From positions 2,244,611 to 2,308,610 of the forward strand of contig NZ_CDMW01000001.1 in assembly GCF_001078705.1 (NCBI RefSeq): a stretch of DNA of 64,000 nt, given 5' to 3'. This DNA is from Streptococcus sanguinis. Lineage in GTDB: Bacteria; Bacillota; Bacilli; Lactobacillales; Streptococcaceae. The notes beneath the pieces are model-generated. The model did not search any database, was not told the origin of the DNA, and saw only the letters and a program-made list of their open reading frames with translations. Every line of letters begins with the position of its first letter. The stretch's first letter is position 1. A program made the position numbers and the translations under genes. This document shows positions 1 to 7,544 of the stretch, one piece after another.

Positions 1-377
1 ATCAGACCCCGGCGTTTCTCAGCTAGCTTTTTGATAACTGGTGGCAATCCCAGAGATTCCATAGATGGAATATCCTTGGGAATGACCCGCAAGGCAATCC
101 CGCAGTTGTTTTTCTGCTTAAAGATATTGACCCGCAAGCGATAGCCATTGTCGACCTCGTAGGCACAGTCCACTTCACCAACTTCTAAAAGATGAGCAAT
201 CTGCTTCTCATTTAAAATATGCTTGGTGAAGCGAACCGTGTCTTCGTTGGTCAAAATTGTATTGTTGAGTTGTGTTAACCTCCCGTGCAGACGCATGGTT
301 GGCTCTGCGCCAACCGTGAAGTGGATATCTGATGCACCCGCTTCAATCGCCTGCTTAATTAACTCATCCAAATTCAT
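1..377 (-). CDS. pilT: Type IV pilus twitching ATPase PilT, 3' part cut by window edge
   Basis: The N-terminal ~125 residues are visible, starting MNLDELIKQAIEAGASDIHF; the rest lies outside the window. The stretch ASDIHFTVGAEPTMRLHG is the typical PilT N-terminal signature (a PAS-like N domain that precedes the RecA-like ATPase core). PilT is the hexameric retraction motor of type IV pili and acts at the cytoplasmic face of the membrane. The ATG at 377 lies one base after the pilB stop, with an AAGGGG-type ribosome site inside the end of pilB, so the two are translationally coupled. The Walker motifs cannot be checked because they lie outside the window. Among streptococci, S. sanguinis is known for functional type IV pili. 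Confidence 0.93.
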   Translation of the reverse strand, partial: MNLDELIKQAIEAGASDIHFTVGAEPTMRLHGRLTQLNNTILTNEDTVRFTKHILNEKQIAHLLEVGEVDCAYEVDNGYRLRVNIFKQKNNCGIALRVIPKDIPSMESLGLPPVIKKLAEKRRGL

Positions 378-378
378 C

Positions 379-2061
379 CTAAACTTCCCCTTCTAGACTA
401 AAGGCAATCTTCATTGCTTCTTCAATCGTTGTAGTCCCCTGTTTTGCGATATCAATGGCCTCCTCCGCCAAGTCTCGCATACCATTTTTCTTAGCTTCTG
501 CTCGAAGCTGTGCTGTTGTTCCACCATCATTAATTAGTGATTTAATCTCCCTTGTCACTGCCATGATTTCGTGGATAGCGATACGTCCATAGTATCCCGT
601 ACCGCTGCAGTAGTTGCAGCCGCGTCCGCGATACAAGGTGTCTCCCTTGTGAATACCGATACCTGCATGTTCATTTGTTTCTACAGTGTACTCAGTCTTG
701 CACTTAGGACAGATGCGCTTAATCAAGCGCTGTGCGATAATACCGACAGTCGCCGTTGAGACCAGATAAGGCTTGATGCCCATATCGACCAAACGGTTGA
801 CTGTACTAGCTGTGTCATTGGTGTGGATAGTCGAGAGAACGACGTGACCAGTGATAGCGGCACGAACCGCGATACTAGCTGTCTCTTCGTCCCGAATCTC
901 CCCCAAAAGAACGATGTCCGGGTCCTGACGCAGGATACTTCTCAAACCACTCGCGAAGGTCAGTCCAGCTTTGTTATTTACCTGAACTTGGTTGACCCCT
1001 TCCAATCGGTACTCAACCGGATCTTCAACAGTGATGATATTTTTTCCTACATCATTGAGCTCACGGAGCGCTGTGTAGAGAGTGGTCGTCTTTCCGCTTC
1101 CCGTAGGACCAGTCAGCAAGATGATGCCTTCTGGCGCCTTAAGAATATCTTCGAAGAGCTTCTGATTGGTCGGCGAGAATCCCAGCTCCTCTTTACTGAG
1201 GAGGGTTGCATTCCGGCTCAAAATCCGAATAACGATTTTTTCACCGAATACAGTAGGCAAGACTGAAACCCGCATGTCGACTTCTTTGCCGTCGATGGTT
1301 GTTTCAATCCGTCCATCCTGAGGAATCCGTCGCTCGGCAATGTCCAGACCACTCATGATCTTAATCCGTGTCGCAATGGCTGAGTGAGCATTGGCTTTCA
1401 ACTGCATGTTTTCCACCAAGGTTCCGTCAACCCGGAAACGAACACGAACAACTTTTTCAAAGGGCTCAATATGGATATCGCTGGTCCGCGTCTTGATTGC
1501 CTGACTGATAATCGAGTCAATCAAACGTACAACCGGAGCGTTTTTGATTTCGAGATCTTCTTCGACGATCTCTTCATCCACATTAAAACCTTCGATTTCG
1601 GTCGCTGCCTGTTGGGCTTCTTCTCCTTTGGAATAGTATTGATCGATATACTTCTCAATATCATCCCGAAAAGTTACATAAGGTTCTACCGCCATCTTAG
1701 AAACGATTTTAACATCGTCTAGGGCGATATAGTTGCTTGGGTCTGCCATCGCAACTACTAACTTGGGTTCTTCTCCCTCTTCCCCATCTGTGAAAGAGAT
1801 CGGAATCAATCCATGACGTTTAGCAACTTTTTCTGAAACCTTCTCGACAGCTTCCTTTTCTATCACAAACTGTGATAGATTGACATGAGGTACACGATAA
1901 TAGTAACTCATGACTTTCAGCATATCTTCTTCTGTCACATAGCCCTTGCTGATTAGATATCTCTCTAACTGCATGTTTGATTGTGGCATATCTTGAAGAA
2001 TTTCTTCTTTTTGAGCTGCCGTTATCAGATTGAATTGAACCAATATAGCGATTAGTGCCAT
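379..2061 (-). CDS. pilB: Type IV pilus extension ATPase PilB (GspE family)
   Basis: 560 aa, the normal PilB/GspE length. Residues ~1-150 form the GSPII_E N-terminal domain. The ATPase core carries ASP-box residues near TSDIHIEP (193-200), Walker A GPTGSGKTT (318-326), Walker B region GEIRDEE (387-393) and a His box TIHTN (411-415). A tetracysteine zinc motif, CPKC (451) and CNYC (482), is typical of PilB and absent from PilT. PilB powers pilin polymerisation. The start is preceded by CAGGAGAAACAA. It is followed directly by pilT, and the remaining pil genes presumably lie beyond the window edge. The upstream 1.1 kb is gene-poor, so its promoter is unclear. Confidence 0.95.
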   Translation of the reverse strand: MALIAILVQFNLITAAQKEEILQDMPQSNMQLERYLISKGYVTEEDMLKVMSYYYRVPHVNLSQFVIEKEAVEKVSEKVAKRHGLIPISFTDGEEGEEPKLVVAMADPSNYIALDDVKIVSKMAVEPYVTFRDDIEKYIDQYYSKGEEAQQAATEIEGFNVDEEIVEEDLEIKNAPVVRLIDSIISQAIKTRTSDIHIEPFEKVVRVRFRVDGTLVENMQLKANAHSAIATRIKIMSGLDIAERRIPQDGRIETTIDGKEVDMRVSVLPTVFGEKIVIRILSRNATLLSKEELGFSPTNQKLFEDILKAPEGIILLTGPTGSGKTTTLYTALRELNDVGKNIITVEDPVEYRLEGVNQVQVNNKAGLTFASGLRSILRQDPDIVLLGEIRDEETASIAVRAAITGHVVLSTIHTNDTASTVNRLVDMGIKPYLVSTATVGIIAQRLIKRICPKCKTEYTVETNEHAGIGIHKGDTLYRGRGCNYCSGTGYYGRIAIHEIMAVTREIKSLINDGGTTAQLRAEAKKNGMRDLAEEAIDIAKQGTTTIEEAMKIAFSLEGEV

Positions 2062-2164
2062 TTGTTTCTCCTGTCTGTGATTTTTTTGTAAAAATCCTTC
2101 AATTCTTTCTATGCGTTATTAGATAACAGCTTTCTTAAAAAAATCTCCCTCGCTTAAAGTTTCC

Positions 2165-2197
2165 TTTAAGGTTTCTTTAAGCTTTTTAAGTTAGGCT
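2165..2197 (+). promoter_or_regulatory. CiaR-type promoter (TTTAAG-N5-TTTAAG)
   Basis: A perfect direct repeat TTTAAG-gtttc-TTTAAG (2165-2181) is followed after 10 bases by TAGGCT (2192-2197), a weak -10 that keeps the conserved T, A and T. This is the layout of CiaR-activated streptococcal promoters, and the same spacing recurs upstream of htrA in this window. It points rightward, away from pilB, into a region without an ORF. A cia-dependent small RNA is one possible product; alternatively the site modulates pilB from 110 bp upstream. The motif is seen; the function is inferred. Confidence 0.6.
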
Positions 2198-2461
2198 AGT
2201 ACATGGAAAATTTACCAATAGAACCAAACTTAATGTTTTAAGTTAGATGCTTTGAGCAGTATCTCCATTTGATAAACCTAGTAACAGTCCTTAAAACAAT
2301 CCTAAGATTGATAAAGGAAGTTTTAGATTTGTCAAAAGGGGCGCAAAAAAGCAGATGCCAAAAACATTTGTTCTTGCGTTCTTAGATACTATACAAAGCA
2401 AGTTCTCTTGCAAAATTTCTCATGCTTTGAGATTTAGGTTAAACCGTGTGTGTGTGAAGTT

Positions 2462-2530
2462 GGTTTAACCCGAATCAGCAAGCAGCCAGTGCCATAAGAT
2501 AAGAATTCTTGTCTTATGGTTTTTTCTTTT
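2462..2530 (+). terminator. Rho-independent terminator in the pilB upstream region
   Basis: A near-perfect palindrome at 2492-2519 (CCATAAGA t AAGAATTCTT g TCTTATGG) is followed by TTTTTT C TTTT on the plus strand. Just upstream, GGTTAAACC (2437-2445) and GGTTTAACC (2462-2470) can form a second stem. No ORF ends here, so a rightward transcript without a protein product is implied. A possible promoter is the TTGTTC...TATACA pair near 2369-2396, or the CiaR-type promoter further left. Confidence 0.65.
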
Positions 2531-2767
2531 TACCGATATGCATATTTTGGTAGGAAATGCTAGGAACAAAAGCTTTATTTGCTTTAAAAAACATTTACCT
2601 ATCACAGTATATGACATAATTGACATCTTGTCAACAAGTTTGCTTCGAAAAAAATGATTGCATTTAAAAAAATGTTCAACTTTGATAAAATCTTGTTATA
2701 TCAACGTTTCTAACGTTTTTTTAATGATTTTTTTCTTTTTTAGGGTTTAAAAAGCTACAATTTTTTT

Positions 2768-2910
2768 GAGGTGTTTCACCTCCTTGTCGCTTTCTCCCTA
2801 GCCTTCAGATGGACAGTGTGACAGCATCTGTCTTCTTCTGATCGGTAGTCGATATGCTTAGGAAAGGCGCTTCAGGACAAGGCTTAGCAAGCTTTGCCTG
2901 TTTCTTCCTA
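2768..2910 (-). ncRNA. Candidate structured small RNA or long leader, unidentified
   Basis: Downstream of a consensus promoter lies ~140 nt with no ORF but strong pairing. CCTTGTC near the 5' end (2882-2876) pairs with GACAAGG near the 3' end (2788-2782). Inside it, CGCCTTTCCTAAGC can pair with GCTAGGGAGAAAGCG, and CAGATG...CATCTG with flanking GACAG/CTGTC closes an inner stem. A GAGGTG-AAA-CACCTC hairpin (2768-2782) follows, but it lacks a T-run on this strand. The arrangement resembles a rod-shaped regulatory RNA. I do not recognise it as tmRNA, RNase P RNA, SRP RNA or a known riboswitch. It could also be the 5' leader of a long pilB transcript. Confidence 0.5.
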
Positions 2911-2916
2911 CTCAAT

Positions 2917-2945
2917 AGTATATGCTAAAGAAAATGCATTGTCAA
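2917..2945 (-). promoter_or_regulatory. Strong sigma-A promoter reading toward pilB
   Basis: On the minus strand TTGACA (2945-2940) is separated by exactly 17 bases from TATACT (2922-2917). This is one of the best consensus promoters in the window. Transcription would start near 2910 and enter the structured segment, then possibly continue ~850 nt to pilB. Confidence 0.75.
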
Positions 2946-3133
2946 TACATTTGCATTTTATTATATGGAAAACCTCTCTAAAAATGCACAATGTACTCAG
3001 CTTGTCTATTTTTTTATAGAAAAACCACAAAATCAAAAAGCTAGAATTTTCAGACAGGGAAATAGAGGAATTAAATAAGAAGAAAATCGTAAGAATAGGA
3101 CCAGTTAAGTGATGGAAATTATACTGCAAAACG

Positions 3134-3158
3134 AAAAAACAGCCCGAAATATCGGACT
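3134..3158 (-). terminator. Terminator of the cation efflux gene
   Basis: Minus-strand hairpin AGTCCGA-TATT-TCGGGCT followed by GTTTTTT, 29 bases after the stop codon of the gene at 3187-4080. Confidence 0.8.
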
Positions 3159-3186
3159 GCAGAGATATAGTTTATAGTAGTACTAT

Positions 3187-4080
3187 TTAAGTATGAGGTT
3201 TTAAATCGCCTTCTCCACCTATACACCACTCTTCATGCTCTTCCAAGCTACTATCTGTCTGAATAGTGATTTTGGTAATACCGTAGGCCTGCAGTTCTTG
3301 ACGCAGGGTGGCTTGGGTCTCGGCCAGCAGGTCTGGATTTTCAAGACAGATATGGATCATGGCAAATTTTTCCAAACCGTCTGTGGTCCAGACATTGAGC
3401 TGGGTAATAGCCTGAACGTTTTCAACCGCCAGAATTTCCTGATAAAGCTGGCTCAAATCAATATCGCTTGGGATGTGATCCAGAAAGATCTTGATGTTTT
3501 CCCAGAACTTAGGCAGGGCCTTGCTGAGAATGAAGCCTGCAATGAGCAGGGAGAGCAGCGGATCTAGAAAATACCAATCGGTAAAGCGCAAAACAATAGA
3601 GACCAGAATAACAGCCACCCAACCCAAAATGTCCTCTAAAAAATGAAGACTGAGAATAGACTCATTATGACTGTGTCCATGGCTATGTCCATGACCGACC
3701 ACCTTGCTGGCTGCTAGATTGACTATAATGGCGAAAATACCCAGCACCAGCATGCCGTCATAATTGACCTTTTCAGGCGCAAAGACCTTGGGTACATTCT
3801 CAATAATCACCAAGGTCGAGCCGACCAGCAAGATGACCGAGGTCAGAAGGGCTCCTAAAAGGCTGTAGCGCTTGTAGCCCAGAGTATATTTCTTGTCTTC
3901 TTTTTTATTAGAAATTTTTTCAAAAAGGGTGGAAAGTCCGATGGCCATCGCGTCTCCCGTGTCGTGCACGGCGTCGGCTAGTACAGCGCTGGAATTGAAC
4001 ATGAAGCCAAAGATAAACTCAAGAATGGCAAAGGAAAAGTTTAACAGAAAAGCGATGGTCATATTTTTACTAGATTTCAC
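3187..4080 (-). CDS. czcD: Cation diffusion facilitator, probable zinc exporter (CzcD-like)
   Basis: 297 aa CDF-family transporter exporting Zn2+ (possibly other divalent metals) across the cytoplasmic membrane in exchange for protons. Six hydrophobic segments are visible. The metal-site motif DAVHD is at 36-40 and HFLED at 146-150. A histidine-rich loop, HGHSHGHSH (130-138), lies between TM4 and TM5, and a C-terminal cytoplasmic domain follows. The start is GTG at 4080, preceded by AAAGGAGG. A TetR-family gene is divergently transcribed across a 169-bp gap holding GAACA/TGTTC palindromes, the arrangement of pneumococcal sczA-czcD. On the minus strand a TATACT -10 has no good -35, which fits activator-dependent transcription. 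Confidence 0.9.
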   Translation of the reverse strand: MKSSKNMTIAFLLNFSFAILEFIFGFMFNSSAVLADAVHDTGDAMAIGLSTLFEKISNKKEDKKYTLGYKRYSLLGALLTSVILLVGSTLVIIENVPKVFAPEKVNYDGMLVLGIFAIIVNLAASKVVGHGHSHGHSHNESILSLHFLEDILGWVAVILVSIVLRFTDWYFLDPLLSLLIAGFILSKALPKFWENIKIFLDHIPSDIDLSQLYQEILAVENVQAITQLNVWTTDGLEKFAMIHICLENPDLLAETQATLRQELQAYGITKITIQTDSSLEEHEEWCIGGEGDLKPHT

Positions 4081-4131
4081 GGCAGCCTCCTTTCAGTTTG
4101 GCTAAATTTATAGTATAATGTAATCAAAACG

Positions 4132-4240
4132 GAACACCTTGTTCAGTTTTCTTCATCTTTATTATCCCTTATTCTCAGAAAGGAAACAAGAAGCAATTGA
4201 GGGGCTTTGTCTGTTACTGAACAATCCCGCTCTTTTGTTC
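4132..4240. promoter_or_regulatory. Two GAACA/TGTTC operator-like palindromes between czcD and sczA
   Basis: GAACA-CCT-TGTTC occurs at 4132-4144, where the -35 of czcD should be. A second pair, TGAACA (4218-4223) and TGTTC (4236-4240), lies just before the TetR gene start at 4250. Paired palindromes of this type are the known SczA sites upstream of pneumococcal czcD. The placement suggests zinc-dependent activation of czcD and autoregulation of the regulator. Confidence 0.6.
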
Positions 4241-4249
4241 CGAAATACT

Positions 4250-4771
4250 ATGGACAGACGAGTCAAGAAATCACGCGCAGCTATTTACCAAGCTTTTATC
4301 AACCTGCTGCATCAAAAAAGCTATGAAAGCATCACGGTGCAAGAAATCATCGACCTGGCAGACGTTGGCCGGTCGACTTTTTATGCCCATTTCGATACTA
4401 AGGAAGCCTTGCTAGAGGAGGTTTGCCAAGACCTCTTTCAGCATACCTTTCTTGAGCGCGACGACGGCAAGGATCTCTTTGAAGCAACCACACATATTTT
4501 CCAGCATTTCCAAAAAAATCAGGATAAGATTGCGACCTTGCTGCTTTCGAAAAATATCTATTTCACCAATCGCTTAAAGATTGAGCTGGAAAACTATCTC
4601 TTTCCGATGATTCAGGAGCAGCTCCTGCAGAAAAAATCTCAGCTGCCGGAGCCTTTTCTGAGAAATTACGTGACCTCTACCTTTGTGGAGACGGTCAGCT
4701 GGTGGCTTCAGCAAAAGAAAATATTGCCAGAAACAGTTATCAGCCAGTATTTTCTGGATTTGATGGACTGA
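4250..4771 (+). CDS. sczA: TetR-family regulator, SczA-like
   Basis: 173 aa from ATG 4250 (MDRRVKKSRAAIYQAF). This start was chosen because the TetR helix-turn-helix normally begins there; the longer open frame upstream crosses the operator region and encodes nothing TetR-like. The HTH spans residues ~26-50 (ITVQEIIDLADVGRSTFYAHF). The C-terminal domain is the short TetR_C type found in streptococcal SczA and DhaS. No strong ribosome site is visible. It lies divergent to the zinc exporter, so it is probably the zinc-sensing activator of that gene. Naming rests on context and fold, not alignment. The CynX-like gene 38 bp downstream may be cotranscribed. Confidence 0.75.
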   Translation: MDRRVKKSRAAIYQAFINLLHQKSYESITVQEIIDLADVGRSTFYAHFDTKEALLEEVCQDLFQHTFLERDDGKDLFEATTHIFQHFQKNQDKIATLLLSKNIYFTNRLKIELENYLFPMIQEQLLQKKSQLPEPFLRNYVTSTFVETVSWWLQQKKILPETVISQYFLDLMD

Positions 4772-4809
4772 TTTTATTTTGATATTTATATAGGAGGAAA
4801 CTTAACTTT

Positions 4810-5976
4810 ATGAAAAAGCAACATTCGAAATTTTTACTTCCAGGTATTCTGACGGTGGGGATTGTCCTGCGTGCACCTTTTGCAGTGCTGCCCGTTGTTC
4901 TGGGCGATATTGCTAAGGGGCTGCAAGTTCCCGTCAACTCTCTGGGACTGCTGACTAGCCTGCCCTTGATCATGTTTGCCCTCTGCTCAGCCTTTTCCCC
5001 ACGCCTGGCTCAAAAGGTCGGCCTAGAAAAGCTCTTTACCATAGCCATGATTGTGCTGACTCTGGGCTCTTTTATTCGTATCTTTAACCTGCCTCTACTC
5101 TATGCAGGTACAATCATGCTAGGGGCTGCCATCGCTGTCTTAAATGTGCTCCTGCCTAATGTTATTCAGGCCAATCAGCCAGAGAGAATTGGATTTTTAA
5201 CCACACTCTATATCACTTCTATGGGACTGGCCATCTCAGTCATGTCTCCCTTGGCCGCGCCTATTGTCCGCTTAGCTGGCTGGAAAGGACTGATTCTCGT
5301 CCTGACCTTTATCTGCTTACTGGCCTGCTTAATCTGGCTGCCGAACAGCCGGCACAATCACAAACTGACTAGTAAAAATCGCGAGCAGCAAATGGGCTCC
5401 CTGCTAAAAAATCCTAGAGTATGGGCTCTGATTGTTTTCGGCGGCTTGCAGTCCTTGCTCTTTTACACAGCTATCACTTGGCTGCCGACTCTTGGCCAGT
5501 TGGCAGGACTTTCCGATGATGCTACTGGTTTCTTAGCCTCTATCTTTTCGATTATCAGCCTTCCTTTGGCTATGACGATACCTAGTCTGACAACGCGTCT
5601 ATCCGCTAAAAAACGCTTGGGGATGATTGCTCTCTTTTCTGTAACTGGTATGGTTGGTCTGGGCATGCTGCTGATCAAGACAGATTCCTTTATCTACTGG
5701 CTCATTCTCAATCTGCTAATCGGTATGTCCGTCAGCGCCCTCTTCCCCTACCTCATGGTCACTTTCTCGCTCAAAACCAGTACTCCTGAACAAACCGCTC
5801 AGCTATCTGGCTTAGCCCAAACTGGTGGTTATATTCTGGCCGCCTTTGGACCTAGCCTCTTTGGATACAGCTTTGATTTATTCCATTCCTGGACTCCAGC
5901 CATCCTCATTCTCATTGGCTTGGCTGCCATCGTGACACTAACTCTCTTTTACATTGAGAAGTTTGACAAGATCTAA
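4810..5976 (+). CDS. MFS transporter of the CynX/NimT type
   Basis: 388 aa with about 12 hydrophobic segments. The N-terminal signature GIVLRAPFAVLPVVLGDIA, followed by a loop with SLGLLTSLPLIMFALCS, is typical of the cyanate/2-nitroimidazole transporter branch (CynX, NimT) of the major facilitator superfamily. The substrate in streptococci is unknown; export or uptake of a small organic anion is likely. AGGAGG lies 12 bases before the ATG. It follows the TetR regulator by 38 bp without a terminator between, and a strong terminator closes the unit at 5985-6013. No cyanase gene is nearby, so cyanate itself is not supported as substrate. Confidence 0.82.
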   Translation: MKKQHSKFLLPGILTVGIVLRAPFAVLPVVLGDIAKGLQVPVNSLGLLTSLPLIMFALCSAFSPRLAQKVGLEKLFTIAMIVLTLGSFIRIFNLPLLYAGTIMLGAAIAVLNVLLPNVIQANQPERIGFLTTLYITSMGLAISVMSPLAAPIVRLAGWKGLILVLTFICLLACLIWLPNSRHNHKLTSKNREQQMGSLLKNPRVWALIVFGGLQSLLFYTAITWLPTLGQLAGLSDDATGFLASIFSIISLPLAMTIPSLTTRLSAKKRLGMIALFSVTGMVGLGMLLIKTDSFIYWLILNLLIGMSVSALFPYLMVTFSLKTSTPEQTAQLSGLAQTGGYILAAFGPSLFGYSFDLFHSWTPAILILIGLAAIVTLTLFYIEKFDKI

Positions 5977-5984
5977 TATAGACG

Positions 5985-6013
5985 AAAAACGCTTAGAAAT
6001 CCTAAGCGTTTTT
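5985..6013. terminator. Bidirectional terminator
   Basis: AAAAACGCTTAG-AAATC-CTAAGCGTTTTT, a 12-bp perfect stem with A and T runs on both sides. It ends the transporter gene on the plus strand and the small broken ORF/mpg transcript on the minus strand. The stop codon of the broken ORF lies within the stem. Confidence 0.9.
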
Positions 6014-6120
6014 GCAATAGTTGAGACACTCTTCCAGGTCCACATCCCGCTCTAAATGCTCTGGTGTCTATCCTCTCGCATAATTTCTACGACTTGGTCA
6101 AAAATCTCTGTTTTCTTCAT
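6002..6120 (-). pseudogene. Frameshifted small ORF downstream of mpg
   Basis: A good ribosome site (GAAGGAGTAAAAG) precedes ATG 6120. Frame one reads MKKTEIFDQVVEIMREDRHQSI then TAG at 6052-6054. In another frame the sequence continues TPEHLERDVDLEECLNYCKNA and stops at 6002-6004. Adding one base near 6056-6068 would give a single 39-aa acidic protein, so this looks like a small gene with one missing base. I do not recognise the family. It starts 4 bases after the mpg stop and is probably cotranscribed with it. Confidence 0.5.
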
Positions 6121-6123
6121 CTT

Positions 6124-6705
6124 TTACTCCTTCTTCCAGGTGTCCTCATCATACAGCAGGCCTCGCTTGGGCATTTTTGAGACATGGCGATTGCCGTCCA
6201 CATAAAAGCCCAAGGGCTCCTCTCGCCAGGCATCTGTGCAGGTCACGCCAATCCGCGGACGGCTGGCAATCTGATTCGGAGTCAGGTCATAGGCTAATTG
6301 CAGACTGGAGGTCGCTAAACTTTGTCCATCAAAACGCTTATCAATCCCAGCGTACTTGGTTAACTTGCCAGGGCCGTTAGCTAAAAGACGGCCATCCGGT
6401 AGCTCCAAGGCTCGAATCAGTACGGCTTCGGCCACATTTTCAGCCTTGGTCACCAGATTCAGCATCTGATGGCCATGAATCTGATAGACATACCAGTGAC
6501 CAGCTGGCAGATACATGGATTCATTCTTAGGGGAGCGGCGCCCTCTAGCTGAATGACAGGCGCTGTCCTGACTTCCTAGATAGGCTTCTGTTTCGACAAT
6601 CCGGCCTAACTTCTGGCCATTTAGAATCAGCTGCATACCTAACAAAGCTCGCGCTGCTGCAACTGTGTCTGTCTCGATTAGTTTCTGAAAATCTCTTGAT
6701 AACAT
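6124..6705 (-). CDS. mpg: DNA-3-methyladenine glycosylase (AAG/MPG family)
   Basis: Base-excision repair glycosylase that removes alkylated purines. From ATG 6705 it has 193 aa, close to the usual ~190-205. The catalytic glutamate sits in GRIVETEAYLG, followed by DSACHSARGRR, the YVYQIHGHQMLNL strand and the NGPGKLTKYAGI motif, all family hallmarks. An in-frame ATG at 6732 would add nine residues; I prefer 6705 because family members start close to LSRDFQKL. No convincing ribosome site is seen at either, and a TATAAT just upstream of 6705 suggests a very short leader. The small broken ORF at 6002-6120 follows. Confidence 0.88.
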   Translation of the reverse strand: MLSRDFQKLIETDTVAAARALLGMQLILNGQKLGRIVETEAYLGSQDSACHSARGRRSPKNESMYLPAGHWYVYQIHGHQMLNLVTKAENVAEAVLIRALELPDGRLLANGPGKLTKYAGIDKRFDGQSLATSSLQLAYDLTPNQIASRPRIGVTCTDAWREEPLGFYVDGNRHVSKMPKRGLLYDEDTWKKE

Positions 6706-6984
6706 AGCTTGATTATAGCATGATTTCTCCATTTACAGAGGAAAAGAAATGTTGCAAAAATGTTATTTTTCTCTTTCTCATGGACTTGTTGTTTATTACA
6801 AAAAAATTATGACACAAATAGCCTAGAAAGCACGAAAAGCTTATAAAATCTATGTATTATCTAATAATCGTACATATAATTTGTAACATTTTTATTAATA
6901 CAGTATGTTATTTGTGTATCATTCCGGTTTTTCATTGCTTCAAATGAAATATTTGTTTAATATTATACTAGAAGGAGGGGTAAG

Positions 6985-7380
6985 ATGAAAAAATTATCTA
7001 AAATTTCTTTATTTTTATTACCACTAATTGCACTTTTCTTTTTGGCAGCTTGCGGAAATTCTGCAGATAAGAAGACTGAAGAAAGCTCAAGTTCCAGCTC
7101 AAGCGTATCTTCTTCATCTAAAGCTAAGACAAGCTCTAGCAGCACATCTGAAGAAAGCGGTAGTGCCAAAGTCAACGTAAACGGCGGAGATGCTAGCGTT
7201 AATGTAAATGGCGGAGACGAAAGCGGAGATGCTTCTGTTGAAACTAACGGAGACGGTAGTGCTAATGTACAAACTGACAACGCTGCTGTTAGCGTAAATG
7301 AAGATGGCGTTCATGTTGAAGGCGGCGGTGTTGATGTTAAGGTCGGCAGCGATGGAACTATCAATATCCAAACACCTTAA
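6985..7380 (+). CDS. Small low-complexity lipoprotein
   Basis: 131 aa. A signal peptide with lipobox FLAAC places the lipidated Cys at residue 23, so the protein is anchored on the outer face of the membrane. A Ser/Thr-rich linker (about residues 33-56) follows. The rest is Asn/Gly/Val repeat sequence in which SVNVNGGD-like units alternate hydrophobic and polar residues, as in a beta-strand or beta-solenoid fold. No catalytic motif is seen and I do not recognise a family. GAAGGAGGGG precedes the ATG. It is a single gene with its own terminator. The 250-bp upstream gap holds only AT-rich sequence with a possible TATAAT near 6875. Confidence 0.8.
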   Translation: MKKLSKISLFLLPLIALFFLAACGNSADKKTEESSSSSSSVSSSSKAKTSSSSTSEESGSAKVNVNGGDASVNVNGGDESGDASVETNGDGSANVQTDNAAVSVNEDGVHVEGGGVDVKVGSDGTINIQTP

Positions 7381-7413
7381 TTGAAAAAAGTCTTTCGATT
7401 ATTATAGATCATG

Positions 7414-7439
7414 AAAACCGAGATTTGCTCGGTTTTTTT
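7414..7439 (+). terminator. Terminator after the small lipoprotein gene
   Basis: AAAACCGAG-ATTTG-CTCGGTTTT followed by TTT, 33 bases past the stop codon. Confidence 0.88.
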
Positions 7440-7544
7440 GATTTTCTCCAATGTAATTCTTAGTGACTTATAAATGATTATAAATACTTTTAAAAACTTA
7501 TCAATTATGTTATACTCTATTTAGAAAAATAAGGAGAAACAAGC

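Noticed and set aside
2768-2782. GTG-started 10-codon peptide (KHLKKIVAF) within the structured RNA
   Set aside because: The ribosome site AAGGAG touches the GTG, giving no usable spacing; the segment is better read as part of a hairpin.
2908-3129. 73-aa minus-strand ORF MQYNFHHLTGPILTIFFLF...
   Set aside because: No ribosome site, hydrophobic low-complexity product, and it overlaps the strong promoter at 2917-2945 and a terminator region.
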